Part shown: positions 32,598 to 41,388 of the stretch, one piece after another | Numbering within the stretch: the first letter of the stretch is position 1 | Layout: each line of letters begins with the position of its first letter | Origin: Streptomyces sp. B1I3 | GTDB taxonomy: Bacteria; Actinomycetota; Actinomycetes; Streptomycetales; Streptomycetaceae | Reading direction: 5' to 3' | Assembly: GCF_030816615.1 (NCBI RefSeq) | Contig: NZ_JAUSYD010000001.1 | Coordinates: forward strand, 3,866,501-3,930,500 | Length of the DNA stretch: 64,000 bases | The notes under the pieces: model-generated | The model's input: the letters and a program-made list of their open reading frames with translations, nothing else | What the model was told of the DNA's origin: nothing | The model's database searches: none | Made by a program: the position numbers and the translations under genes

Positions 32598-32864
32598 CCG
32601 GGACACGAGCGGCGTGCGCCGGTGCCCCCACGAGGGCGGCCGGCGCAGGTCCGCGCACGTCCGCGCACGTCATAGGGGGCGCTCACGGTCACTCCACTGC
32701 CACCGGCGTACACCGTGTGCACAGAACCTTGGTGAGAGCTCCCCCTCATCCGCCGCCCCATGAGCCGTCCCAGCCTTTAGACTCGTCCCATGACAGCCTG
32801 AGGCCCGAGGGGCAGGATGGGGCCCGCTGTCGGCAAGGTGCGGTATTCAGGGAGGAAGCGTCTC

Positions 32865-35800
32865 GTGAGCAGCAGGCCATCGAGAGGCGCTGCTCGCCTC
32901 GCAGCCATACTCGACGCCCTCCCGGACGGGCTCCTGCTCGTCAACTGCAACGGCACGGTCGTCAACGCCAACACCATCGCCCTCGAGATGTTCGAGACCC
33001 CGGGCACCGCGCTCGTGGGCCGCGGGCTGCTCGATCTGCTTCCGGAGTTCGACTCCAGGCTGATCCCGGGGTCGATGCGCAGGCCGGATGCTGCGGACGA
33101 GCAGGGCAGGACCAAGCCGACGCGGATGACCGCGCGCCGCACCGACGGCAGCGAGTATCCCGTCGAGGTCACCAGCGCGAGCCTGGACAGCGGCCAGGCC
33201 GGGTACAACGACATCCACTCCAGCTTCACGGGCGACGAGCTCCTCATGCTCGTCGTACGGGACCTCTCCGGCACCGTCGACACCGAGGCCGAGCTGGCGC
33301 GTTCACAGCGTCAGACCGAGATGATCCTGCGGGCCGCCTCCGAGGGCGTCGTCGGCACGGACATGGACGGCCGGGTCGTCCTGGTCAACCCCGCCGCCGC
33401 GCAGATCCTCGGCTTCCGCGCCAGCGACCTGGGCGGCAAGGAACTGCACACGCTGATCCTGCACTCGCGGGCGGACGGTGAGCCGTTCCCGTACGAAGGA
33501 TCTCCGCTCGCCGACACGCTCAAGTCCGGCCGGAAGCACCGGGTACGCGGCCAGGTGCTCTGGTCCAAGAGCGGCGCCCAGGTGCCGGTCGACCTGACGA
33601 CCGCACCCGTACGCGACGGGGACCAGCTGGTCGGCGCCGTGATGACGTTCACCGACCGCAGGCCGTACGAGGAGCTGACCCACCAGCACACCGACGAGGT
33701 CACCGGACTGACCGAGCGGCACGCCGCCGAGGTCGCCGAGCTCACCGAGAGCCACCGGGCCGAGGTCGCCGCACTCACCGAACGGCACGCGGCCGAGCTG
33801 GCCGACCGTAGCGAGCGCTATGCCAGCGAACTGGAGGAGCAGGCCGAGCGCCTGGCCGACCTGGGCGAACGGCACACCCAGCTGACCGCCGTGCTCGGGG
33901 AGTCCCTGCGCGGTCCGCTGGAGGAACTCCGCGGCGAACTCTCCGCACTCGCCGCCGACCCGGCCGGCCAGCTCTGGCCCGAGGCCAACCAGATCCTGCA
34001 CCACCTCGCCGCCGGCTACGCCCGGATGACCACGCTCGTCGACAACGTGCTGGGCTACCAACGGCTGGACAGCGGTGCCGAGGAGCTCGTCAAGCAGCCG
34101 GTGCTGCTCGACTCCGTCGTGACCGCCGGCATCGACGGCGCGGTCGAGCTGATCGGCCCCGGCCGCGCCCAGTTCGCGGTGCACGCGCCCCCGATCGAGG
34201 CCGAGGTGGACCCGGACCGGCTGATCACGGCGCTGGCCCACCTCGTCGCGGACGTGGCGGGCGTCGACTCGACCGGCAAGGCACGGCTGATGCCGGGCGG
34301 CGGCTACGTCGACTCGACGGTCGTCGTCGCCGCGGCACAGCGGGGCGAGGTCGTACGCATCGAGGTACGCGGGCCCTTCGCCGGCGGTGACCCGGTGCAC
34401 GTGCCGATCGTGCGCGGGATCGTGCGGGCGCACGGCGGTGTGCTCCAGACACACGAGATGCCGGGGATGAGCGGCAGCGCGTACGTCCTGGAGGTGCCCA
34501 TCGGTACGGGTGCCGGGACGATCGCGCCCCCTCCGCTCCCGGTGCCCGAGGAGACGCCCGTGGCGGACCCCGAGGCCGCTCCGCCCCAGCCCACGCAGGG
34601 TGGGCGGCGCAGGGCGCGCAGGGGGTCGACCGACGCCTTCCTGGAGCGCGCCGCCGACAGCTCCGCCGACGCGCCGCCGGCCGGGGACACCGCCGCGGCG
34701 GAGCCCACCGGGCGGCGCCGGGCCCGGCGCGTGGCGGCCCCCGATGAGCAGCAGCACGAGCACGACGTGATCCCGCCGCAGCAGGGCGGGGGTTCCGGTC
34801 GCCGGCGCGGCCGGCCCAGCCCTGCCGAGACGGGTGCGGAGGCCCCGGCGGCCGAGCCCCGGCGGGCACTGGCCCTCCCCGCGGCACCCTCCTCGGCCTC
34901 CGCGCCGTCCGAGGGCTCCGTGGTGACGGCGGCGGAGGGCGCACAGGGTGGTGGCGGGCGCCCGCAGCGGGGCCGGACGGTTCCGCCGCAGGGTGTGCCG
35001 CACGAGGCCCAGGGGCGTCCGGACGGCGCGAACCAGCCGGCGCTCCCGGCCCTCGCCCCGCCCGAGGCGTCGTCGCAGCAGGCCCGCCAGGGGCAGTCCG
35101 CGCAGCAGCCCGGGGGGCGGCGGGCCCGGCGGGCTCTCGCCGCGGCCCAGGAACGCTCCGCCGCGGCCCAGCCCACGGGGCCGCGCACCGCGTTCGCGCT
35201 GCCGCCCGCCGACGCCGACCGTGTGCCACCGGCGGCGCCGGACACCTCCGGCACGCCTGTTCCGCAGGCCGTGCCTGTTCCGCCGGTCATGCCTGTTCCG
35301 CAAGCCATGCCTGTGCCGCCCGTCACGCCTGCTCCGCCCGTCACGCCCGTGCCGCCGGCCGCGCCCGTGCCGCCGGAGTCCTCCGGAGTCCCGGGGTACC
35401 CCGGTCCGGTGGACCCCGGTAGTCCCGGGGTACCGGCCGGCCAGGCCGCCCCGGGTGAGCCCGGTGCGGCCTGGGAACCCTCGCCGGAGCGGCATGACGC
35501 CGCCCGTACCGCACCCGACGCGGACCACACCCCGCCGCAGGCGCATCCCGTACCGTCCGGCCGGCGCAGGGCGCGGCTCGCGGACGTGCCTCAGCAGCAG
35601 CAGCCGGCCCGGCCCGGCCACCCCGTCGCCGGGCAGCCGCTGCCGGCCGTGCCGCCGCAGCCCGACTGGGTGCAGTCGGGCACATCGGGGCAGGGCCTGG
35701 CCGCCCTGACCGTGGACGAGGCCGCTCCCGACGCGTCCGGCCAGGCGGACGACGAGTCCTGGGCCGACCCCGCAAGCACCACGCACACCTCGGGCACCAT

Positions 35801-37085
35801 GGGTGCGCCGGGCGAGCCCGCACCGGCCCCCTCCCCCGCACCGGCGGCGCACCCCGCCGACGCCGATGCGCATGCCGCCCCCGGGCAGGACGCCCGGCGG
35901 CAGCCGCTGCCCGCCGAGGCACCGCCGCCCGCGGGCACCTCGTCGGACTCGACCCAGGGGCGCGCGTTCAGCGTGCGGACCCTGGGCCAGGGCGTGCCGT
36001 TCGCGCAGCACCTCGCGCACCAGCAGAACCAGACGTTCGGCGGTGCCGGGCGCCGGCGCAAGCTGGCCGCCCCGCCCGAGGCGGAGCCCGCCGCACCGCC
36101 GGCCACGGCTCCCGTTCCGCCCCAGCCCGTCACCGCGCCCGTGCCTCCGCAGCCCGGCGTCCCAGGCGCACCGGCCGGCACGGCGCAGGGCAGCACGACG
36201 CAGGGCTCGGGACAGCTGATCGCCGCGCCGGCGGCCGAGGGGCGTGCCTACGCCATAGGGGCGCCCGACGAGGGCGCCGAGGGACCGGAGCCGCTGGACG
36301 GCCCCGGAGGCGCGGTCGAGGTGGCCAACCGTCCCCAGCCGTTGCCCGTCGACGACGAACTCCCCCCGGAACCGCTGGACAACCCGCGACGGCTGCTCGT
36401 CTGGCCGGCCCCGGACGCCTCCACCCAGCAGGCCCTGAGCGACCGCGGCTACCGGCCGGTGATCGTTCACTCCCGCGAGGAGGTCGACTCCCAGATCGCG
36501 GCCTTCCCCGCCGCGCTGTTCGTCGACCCCCTGACCGGACCGATCACCCGCACGGCGCTGCAGTCGCTGCGACAGGCCGCGGTGGCCGCGGAGGTCCCGG
36601 TGCTGGTGACGGCCGGCCTCGGCCAGGCGACCCGGGAGGCCGCGTACGGTGCCGACCCCGCCGTACTCCTCAAGGCGCTCGCCCCGCGCGACAGCGACCA
36701 GCACCCTCCGCGGGTACTGGTGATCGAGGAGCACGAGGAGATCGCGCTCGCGCTGACCGAGACCCTGGAGCGCCGCGGCATGCAGGTCGTCCGGGCGTCG
36801 GGCGACAGCGAAGCGGTCGATCTCGCCACCCGGATGCGGCCGAACCTGGTGGTGATGGACCTGATGCAGGTACGCCGCCGACGCGCCGGGATCATCGACT
36901 GGCTGCGCGCGAACGGGCAGCTGAACCGTACGCCGCTGGTCGTCTACACCTCGGCCGGCATGACCGAGTCGGAGCTGGCGCGGCTCGGTTCGGGGGAGAC
37001 CGTGCTCTTCCTGGCCGAACGCTCGACGAGCGACGAGGTGCAGTCCCGGATCGTCGATCTGCTGGCGAAGATAGGGACGAACTGA
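32865..37085 (+). CDS. Giant PAS protein with degenerate histidine-kinase core and C-terminal pseudoreceivers
   Basis: The 1406-residue cytoplasmic protein has two PAS domains (AAILDALPDGLLLVNCNGTV near 10; EMILRAASEGVVGTDMDGRV near 150). A heptad-rich coiled coil follows (ELTERHAAEVAELTESHRAE). A kinase-like region reads GESLRGPLEELRGELSALAA where HisKA would place its His, and no clear ATP-binding N box is seen. A Pro/Ala/Gln-rich disordered segment of about 600 residues follows, then two receiver-like folds from about 1171 and 1282. The last has EE instead of DD, keeps VVMDLMQ, and lacks the conserved Lys (LFLAERS). It is probably a scaffold or sensor, not a working kinase. The GTG at 32865 follows GGAGG; an in-frame ATG at 32817 is an alternative. 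Confidence 0.8.
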   Translation: MSSRPSRGAARLAAILDALPDGLLLVNCNGTVVNANTIALEMFETPGTALVGRGLLDLLPEFDSRLIPGSMRRPDAADEQGRTKPTRMTARRTDGSEYPVEVTSASLDSGQAGYNDIHSSFTGDELLMLVVRDLSGTVDTEAELARSQRQTEMILRAASEGVVGTDMDGRVVLVNPAAAQILGFRASDLGGKELHTLILHSRADGEPFPYEGSPLADTLKSGRKHRVRGQVLWSKSGAQVPVDLTTAPVRDGDQLVGAVMTFTDRRPYEELTHQHTDEVTGLTERHAAEVAELTESHRAEVAALTERHAAELADRSERYASELEEQAERLADLGERHTQLTAVLGESLRGPLEELRGELSALAADPAGQLWPEANQILHHLAAGYARMTTLVDNVLGYQRLDSGAEELVKQPVLLDSVVTAGIDGAVELIGPGRAQFAVHAPPIEAEVDPDRLITALAHLVADVAGVDSTGKARLMPGGGYVDSTVVVAAAQRGEVVRIEVRGPFAGGDPVHVPIVRGIVRAHGGVLQTHEMPGMSGSAYVLEVPIGTGAGTIAPPPLPVPEETPVADPEAAPPQPTQGGRRRARRGSTDAFLERAADSSADAPPAGDTAAAEPTGRRRARRVAAPDEQQHEHDVIPPQQGGGSGRRRGRPSPAETGAEAPAAEPRRALALPAAPSSASAPSEGSVVTAAEGAQGGGGRPQRGRTVPPQGVPHEAQGRPDGANQPALPALAPPEASSQQARQGQSAQQPGGRRARRALAAAQERSAAAQPTGPRTAFALPPADADRVPPAAPDTSGTPVPQAVPVPPVMPVPQAMPVPPVTPAPPVTPVPPAAPVPPESSGVPGYPGPVDPGSPGVPAGQAAPGEPGAAWEPSPERHDAARTAPDADHTPPQAHPVPSGRRRARLADVPQQQQPARPGHPVAGQPLPAVPPQPDWVQSGTSGQGLAALTVDEAAPDASGQADDESWADPASTTHTSGTMGAPGEPAPAPSPAPAAHPADADAHAAPGQDARRQPLPAEAPPPAGTSSDSTQGRAFSVRTLGQGVPFAQHLAHQQNQTFGGAGRRRKLAAPPEAEPAAPPATAPVPPQPVTAPVPPQPGVPGAPAGTAQGSTTQGSGQLIAAPAAEGRAYAIGAPDEGAEGPEPLDGPGGAVEVANRPQPLPVDDELPPEPLDNPRRLLVWPAPDASTQQALSDRGYRPVIVHSREEVDSQIAAFPAALFVDPLTGPITRTALQSLRQAAVAAEVPVLVTAGLGQATREAAYGADPAVLLKALAPRDSDQHPPRVLVIEEHEEIALALTETLERRGMQVVRASGDSEAVDLATRMRPNLVVMDLMQVRRRRAGIIDWLRANGQLNRTPLVVYTSAGMTESELARLGSGETVLFLAERSTSDEVQSRIVDLLAKIGTN

Positions 37086-37117
37086 CGGCGGGCCGTCAGC
37101 CCGTCAGTTCCCGGGCC

Positions 37118-37186
37118 GGCGTGGCGTAGTACGACGAGGGCGGTACGGATCTTCCCGTACCGCCCTCGTCGTACGTAGCCACGCCC
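37118..37186. terminator. Bidirectional terminator between the PAS gene and the acyl-CoA synthetase
   Basis: A long near-perfect palindrome includes GTACGACGAGGGCGGTACGG on the left and CCGTACCGCCCTCGTCGTAC on the right around a 5-6 nt loop. GGCGTGGC/GCCACGCC extend the base. It lies between convergent stops at 37085 and 37223. Confidence 0.9.
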
Positions 37187-37222
37187 CGGCAGCCGGAGCC
37201 GCCCGGGGCCGCTCCGGGCCGG

Positions 37223-38869
37223 TCAGAGCCGCGTGATGTCCAGCTCGCCGTCGGCGTACTGCCTGCGAATCACCTTTTTGTCGAACTTGCCCACGCTCGT
37301 CTTCGGCACCGCCGGGACGATCGTCCACCGCTCCGGCAGCTGCCACTTGGCGACGGACTGGGCGAGGAAGGTCCTCAGCGCCGCGTAGTCGGCCGTCGCG
37401 CCCTCCTTGAGGACGACGGTCGCGAGGGGCCGCTCGCCCCACTTGTCGTCGGGTACGGCGACGACGGCGGCCTCGGCCACATCCGGATGCGCCATGATCG
37501 CGTTCTCCAGCTCCACGCTGGAGATCCACTCGCCACCGGACTTGATGACGTCCTTCGCCCGGTCGGTGAGCGTGAGGAAGCCGTCCGCGCTGATCACTCC
37601 GACGTCGCCGGTCTTCAGCCAGCCGTCCTCGCTGAACTTGTCCTCGGGCCGCAGGTGCTCGCCGTCCGCCCCGCCGTAGTAAGCGCCCGCGATCCAGGTC
37701 CCGCGGACCTCCAGTTCACCCGCGGCCTCGCCGTCCCACGGCAGGTGCTCGCCGCCGGGGCCGACCAGACGCGCCTCGACCCCGGCCGGGAAGCGGCCCT
37801 GGGTGATGCGGTAGGGCCACTCCTCCTCATCGGTCAGCCCGGCGGGCGGATTGGCCATCGTGCCGAGCGGCGAGGTCTCCGTCATGCCCCAGGCGTGGCG
37901 GAGACGGACGCCCAGCTTGTCGTAGGCCTCCATCAGGGAGGGCGGACAGGCGGCGCCGCCGATCGTGACGTCACTCATGGAGGTGAGGTCGCGCGGACGG
38001 GCGGTGACCTCGGCCAGCAGCCCCTGCCAGATGGTGGGGACGGCGGCGGCGTGCGTCGGCTTCTCGCGCTCGATCATGTCGGCGAGCGGGGCCGGCTGCA
38101 GGAAACGGTCGGGCATGAGCATGTTGACGCCGGTCATGAACGTCGCGTGCGGCAACCCCCACGCGTTCACGTGGAACTGGGGGACGACCACGAGCGTCGT
38201 GTCCCGGTCCGTCAGCCCCATCGACTCGGCCATGTTGACCTGCATGGAGTGGAGGTAGATGGAGCGGTGGGAGTAGACGACGCCCTTGGGGTCCCCCGTG
38301 GTCCCGGAGGTGTAGCACATGGCGGCGGCCTGGCGTTCGTCCAGCTCGGGCCAGTCGTACGTGGTGGGGCGGCCGGCGAGCAGTTCCTCGTACTCGTGCA
38401 CCCGAGGCGCGACGCCCTCGAGCACCGAACGGTCACCCGGTCCGGAGACGACCACGTGCTCCACGGAGGGCAGGTGAGGGAGGAGCGGAACGAGCAGCGG
38501 CAGCAGCGAGCCGTTGACGAGGACGACCTTGTCGTCGGCGTGGTTGACGATCCAGACCAGCTGCTCGGCGGGGAGCCGGAGGTTGAGGGTGTGGAGCACG
38601 GCGCCCATGGAGGGGATCGCCAGGTAGGCCTCGACGTGTTCCGCGTTGTTCCACATGAGGGTCGCGACACGCTGATCACCGTCGATGCCCAGCTCGTCCC
38701 GGAGGGCGTGCGCCAGTTGCGTGGCGCGCCTGCCGACCTCGGCGAAACTGCGCCGTTGCGGCTCGGGATCGCCGGTCCAGGTCGTCACCTGCGACTTCCC
38801 GTGGATGGTCATCCCATGGGTCAGGATGCGGGTCACAGTCAGCGGTACGTCCTGCATCGTGCTCAGCAC
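37223..38869 (-). CDS. Long-chain fatty-acid--CoA ligase (AMP-binding)
   Basis: This 548-residue ANL-superfamily enzyme activates fatty acids with ATP and CoA. Motifs are the P-loop YTSGTTGDPKGVVYSH, GGAACPPSLMEAY, the A5 block HAWGMTETSPLGTM, the A7 block GWLKTGDVGVI, the hinge DRAKDVIKSGGEWISS and the catalytic Lys in VPKTSVGKFDKKVIR. The GTG at 38869 has GGGAGGA 5 nt upstream. A 7-bp-arm dyad lies about 50 bp upstream of the start, fitting control by a TetR-type fatty-acid regulator. It is cytoplasmic or membrane-associated, in beta-oxidation or lipid synthesis. Confidence 0.92.
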   Translation of the reverse strand: MLSTMQDVPLTVTRILTHGMTIHGKSQVTTWTGDPEPQRRSFAEVGRRATQLAHALRDELGIDGDQRVATLMWNNAEHVEAYLAIPSMGAVLHTLNLRLPAEQLVWIVNHADDKVVLVNGSLLPLLVPLLPHLPSVEHVVVSGPGDRSVLEGVAPRVHEYEELLAGRPTTYDWPELDERQAAAMCYTSGTTGDPKGVVYSHRSIYLHSMQVNMAESMGLTDRDTTLVVVPQFHVNAWGLPHATFMTGVNMLMPDRFLQPAPLADMIEREKPTHAAAVPTIWQGLLAEVTARPRDLTSMSDVTIGGAACPPSLMEAYDKLGVRLRHAWGMTETSPLGTMANPPAGLTDEEEWPYRITQGRFPAGVEARLVGPGGEHLPWDGEAAGELEVRGTWIAGAYYGGADGEHLRPEDKFSEDGWLKTGDVGVISADGFLTLTDRAKDVIKSGGEWISSVELENAIMAHPDVAEAAVVAVPDDKWGERPLATVVLKEGATADYAALRTFLAQSVAKWQLPERWTIVPAVPKTSVGKFDKKVIRRQYADGELDITRL

Positions 38870-38921
38870 GGCGTCCTCCCGGTGGGCGCTACGCGGCAGT
38901 AAAGGTGCGCTGATTCTGCTC

Positions 38922-38939
38922 ACATACCAAGCGGTATGT
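38922..38939 (-). promoter_or_regulatory. ACATACC-N4-GGTATGT operator-like dyad
   Basis: These perfect 7-bp arms with the 4-bp spacer AAGC lie between the acyl-CoA synthetase and the end of the sigma-factor gene. TetR-family repressors of fatty-acid degradation genes bind dyads of this form. No TetR gene is nearby, so the regulator would act in trans. Confidence 0.65.
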
Positions 38940-39005
38940 CACTACTTCCGGGAGTACGAATCGGTGTCGGCCGGCATAACCGGCCCCGGTCACGCCGCCC
39001 ACGGC

Positions 39006-39560
39006 TCAGCGGACCGGGGCGAGCCCCGGGTCCTCGCGGAGTTTCCGGAGCGCGCGGGAGACGGCACTTTTGACCGTACCGACGGACACGCCGAGGACCT
39101 CGGCCGTCTGCGCCTCGCTGAGATCCTCGTAGTACCGCAGAACGACCATGGCCCGCTGCCGGTCCGGGAGCTTGAGCACGGCACGCCACATCGCGTCGTG
39201 CAGCGGCTGGTGCTCGGCCGGATCGGGAGCGGGCGCGACCTCCTTCTCGGGCAGCTCCTCGCAGGCGAACTCGTCGACCTTGCGCTTGCGCCACTGCGAG
39301 GTACGGGTGTTCACCAGGGCACGGCGGACATAACCGTCGAGGGCCCGGTGATCCTCGATCCGCTCCCAGGCGACGTATGTCTTGGTGAGCGCGGTCTGCA
39401 GCAGGTCCTCCGCGTCACTCGGGTTCGCGGTGAGGGAGCGGGCGGTGCGCAGCAGTACGGGGCCCCGTGCCCGCACGTACGAGGAGAACGACGGGTAGCG
39501 GCGGTGTCCGGCGGAGGCAGCGACCGCCCTGGAGGCGCCGGTGCAGACTGGCGTGGTCAT
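39006..39560 (-). CDS. SigE-family ECF RNA polymerase sigma factor
   Basis: This 184-residue group-IV sigma factor has region 2 at about residues 30-95 (LLRTARSLTANPSDAEDLLQ, TKTYVAWERI, GYVRRALVNTRTSQWRKRKV). Region 4 is near 125-175 (LPDRQRAMVVLRYYEDLSEA, VLGVSVGTVKSAVSRALRKL). The LLQTALTKTYVAW signature is that of the Streptomyces 'SigE family' often controlling secreted or envelope genes. No anti-sigma gene is adjacent. The next gene upstream on the same strand encodes a small secreted protein, which might be part of its regulon. Confidence 0.9.
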   Translation of the reverse strand: MTTPVCTGASRAVAASAGHRRYPSFSSYVRARGPVLLRTARSLTANPSDAEDLLQTALTKTYVAWERIEDHRALDGYVRRALVNTRTSQWRKRKVDEFACEELPEKEVAPAPDPAEHQPLHDAMWRAVLKLPDRQRAMVVLRYYEDLSEAQTAEVLGVSVGTVKSAVSRALRKLREDPGLAPVR

Positions 39561-39761
39561 GGCTCCACGCTAGGAGCGGGCACGCGCGAGGGGATCGGCC
39601 ACAGGTCGCGAAGCGGCGTCCGCCTCAGGTTGTAGGAGTGGGGCAGGCCCCACCTCCTGAAGGTGGAGGGGCCGCCCGGCCACCTCAGGGTCCTCACCCC
39701 GAGGGCGTACGTCCGTCTCCACCCGGGCGGCGGCCCGCACGGCAGCACCGGAGCGCTGCCG

Positions 39762-39802
39762 TGCCGGCCGGCGCCGGCCGGCGCCGGCCGGCGCCGGCCG
39801 GC
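39762..39802 (-). repeat. Four tandem 10-mers (GCCGGCCGGC type)
   Basis: GCCGGCCGGC-type units repeat head to tail about four times and end exactly at the stop codon of the minus-strand secreted-protein gene. Each unit is self-complementary, so the RNA can fold into hairpins and could act as that gene's terminator. Confidence 0.7.
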
Positions 39803-40114
39803 TCACCAGAGCGGCGTGAAGTACACCGAGACGATGTACGTGGACTGGTCGATCGCCGTGAAGGCCGATCCGTTCACCTGCGCGGAGTTGCTGTGGTTCG
39901 ACGCTCCAGGGCCGACAGCCTGCTGCAGGGACGTGGACGAGTTGCCGGAGTTGTCGCCGCCGACACCGCCGGACCCGATCGTCGCCACCGCCGCGTTCGA
40001 GCCGTCGTTCGCGAACGAACCGTTGTCGGCGACCGCCACTCCTGCGGACAGGGCTGCGGCAAGAGGCAGGGCGGCGACAGCGGCGAGGGCGCGAACGGTA
40101 CGGGTGCTTGCCAT
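39803..40114 (-). CDS. Small secreted Asn/Ser/Gly-rich protein
   Basis: This 103-residue precursor has a clear signal peptide at residues 1-29 (VRALAAVAALPLAAALSAGV, cleavage near VAVAD). The mature part of about 74 residues is rich in Asn, Ser and Gly (DNGSFANDGSNAAVATIGSG, GASNHSNSAQVNGSAFTAID) and ends with hydrophobic, aromatic YIVSVYFTPLW. The composition recalls surface-active secreted proteins such as chaplins, but the chaplin motif and cysteines are absent. The ATG at 40114 has GGAGG about 9 nt upstream. Function unknown; probably extracellular or wall-associated. Confidence 0.78.
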   Translation of the reverse strand: MASTRTVRALAAVAALPLAAALSAGVAVADNGSFANDGSNAAVATIGSGGVGGDNSGNSSTSLQQAVGPGASNHSNSAQVNGSAFTAIDQSTYIVSVYFTPLW

Positions 40115-40351
40115 GTCAATTTCCTCCAGGAAGCGGAACGTACGGCGAGGTGCGGCCGGTCACGAGGCAGTCGGCCGACCACCTCCGTGCTGGTGCGACG
40201 TCGCGGGACCAAAGCTGCCCACCCCATCCCCGCCGAACCACGCACGCCACACCGTTCCCCCGCACGCGTGAGAAGACGCCGGTAAACCCACCACACCCCC
40301 GCAAGCCCCCTGACACGCCCCGGAGCGCCCCACCCCTCCCTCTTCCCTTCT

Positions 40352-40367
40352 TCGAACGCGTGTACGA
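40352..40367 (+). promoter_or_regulatory. LexA (SOS) box-like site upstream of prim-pol gene
   Basis: TCGAACGCGTGTACGA matches the Gram-positive LexA consensus TCGAAC-N4-GTTCGA at all but one position. It lies 10 bp before the ATG of the prim-pol gene, where LexA binding would block transcription. This suggests DNA-damage induction. Confidence 0.65.
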
Positions 40368-40377
40368 AAATGGTTGC

Positions 40378-41268
40378 ATGGCCATCATCGACCGGCAGAC
40401 CGCCACCCTGGCCCTGTCCCATGCGCTCTCCGCCGCCGAGCGCGGGCTCCCCGTCTTCCCCCTGTCCGCCACCAAGCTGCCCGCCCTGCGCTCACCCCAC
40501 CGTGACGAGAACCCTCCCGTCCGCTGCCGGGGAGCCTGCGGGCTGCCCGGACACGGTGTCCACGACGCCACCACCGATCCGGCCGCCGTGCGGGCCCTCT
40601 TCGCCGCGGCGCCCCGGGCCACCGGCTACGGGATCGCCTGCGGACGGCCGCCCCACCGCCTCATCGGCATCGACCTCGACGTCGATCCCGCGTACGGCAC
40701 CAACTCCGCCGCCGCACTCCAGCAGTTGGCCTTCCAGCACCTGTTCACCATCCCGGAGACCGTCACGGTGCTCACCCCGAGCGGGGGTCGGCACCTCTGG
40801 CTGAGGGGGCCGTCCGACGTCTCGGTGCCCAACTCGGCCGGCCGCCTCGCCCCGGGCATCGACGTCCGCGGAGCCGGCGGCTACCTCGTCGGGCCCGGAT
40901 CGGTCACCACCCACGGCAGATACCGGCTGGCCACCGGCACGGCGCACCTCTCACCGGCCCCCTGCCCCCGCGCTCTCCTGCGCCTGCTCACACCCCCGAC
41001 TCGCCCGCACCGACCGGCGACACGGGCCCGTCCCTCCTCCATCCGGCAGGGCCAGGGCCTGGTCCAGTTCGTACTCGCCGCCCATGAGGGCCAGCGCAAC
41101 ACGCGCCTGTTCTGGGCGGCCTGCCGGGCGTACGAACACGGCTTCGGCGACGCCCTCGCGGACGCCCTCACCGATGCGGCGGTCCGCACGGGCCTCACCG
41201 AACACGAGGCCCGCGCCGCCATCGCCTCGGCCGCCCGCCTGACCGTGCGACGGCCCGGCCCGTCCTGA
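40378..41268 (+). CDS. Bifunctional DNA primase/polymerase-domain protein
   Basis: This 296-residue protein has an N-terminal prim-pol (AEP superfamily, PF09250-like) fold. The metal-binding D99-x-D101 is in LIGIDLDVDPAYG, and H139 is in TPSGGRHLWLRG. The region IDVRGAGGYLVGPGSVTTHG is the usual third block. A Cys/His cluster (VRCRGACGLPGHGVHD, 48-62) may bind zinc. The C-terminal third is a helical extension with no helicase domain. Prim-pols of this kind occur in plasmids, phages and Streptomyces chromosomes. A LexA-like box directly upstream suggests an SOS-regulated role in damage tolerance. Confidence 0.82.
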   Translation: MAIIDRQTATLALSHALSAAERGLPVFPLSATKLPALRSPHRDENPPVRCRGACGLPGHGVHDATTDPAAVRALFAAAPRATGYGIACGRPPHRLIGIDLDVDPAYGTNSAAALQQLAFQHLFTIPETVTVLTPSGGRHLWLRGPSDVSVPNSAGRLAPGIDVRGAGGYLVGPGSVTTHGRYRLATGTAHLSPAPCPRALLRLLTPPTRPHRPATRARPSSIRQGQGLVQFVLAAHEGQRNTRLFWAACRAYEHGFGDALADALTDAAVRTGLTEHEARAAIASAARLTVRRPGPS

Positions 41269-41388
41269 GCGCGGGAACGAACGGGCCTAGCACGCCTCCC
41301 CGGGTACCTGCGGCAACCTCCCAGGCAGCCGGTGCGGTTGCGCCGGGCCCGAGGCCGGACCCGGCGCCTCGGCGGTAGCGTCGCGGCC

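Noticed and set aside
33303..36734. A 1143-codon open frame antisense to the PAS protein
   Set aside because: Shadow of a highly biased sense gene; no recognisable domain and no ribosome site.
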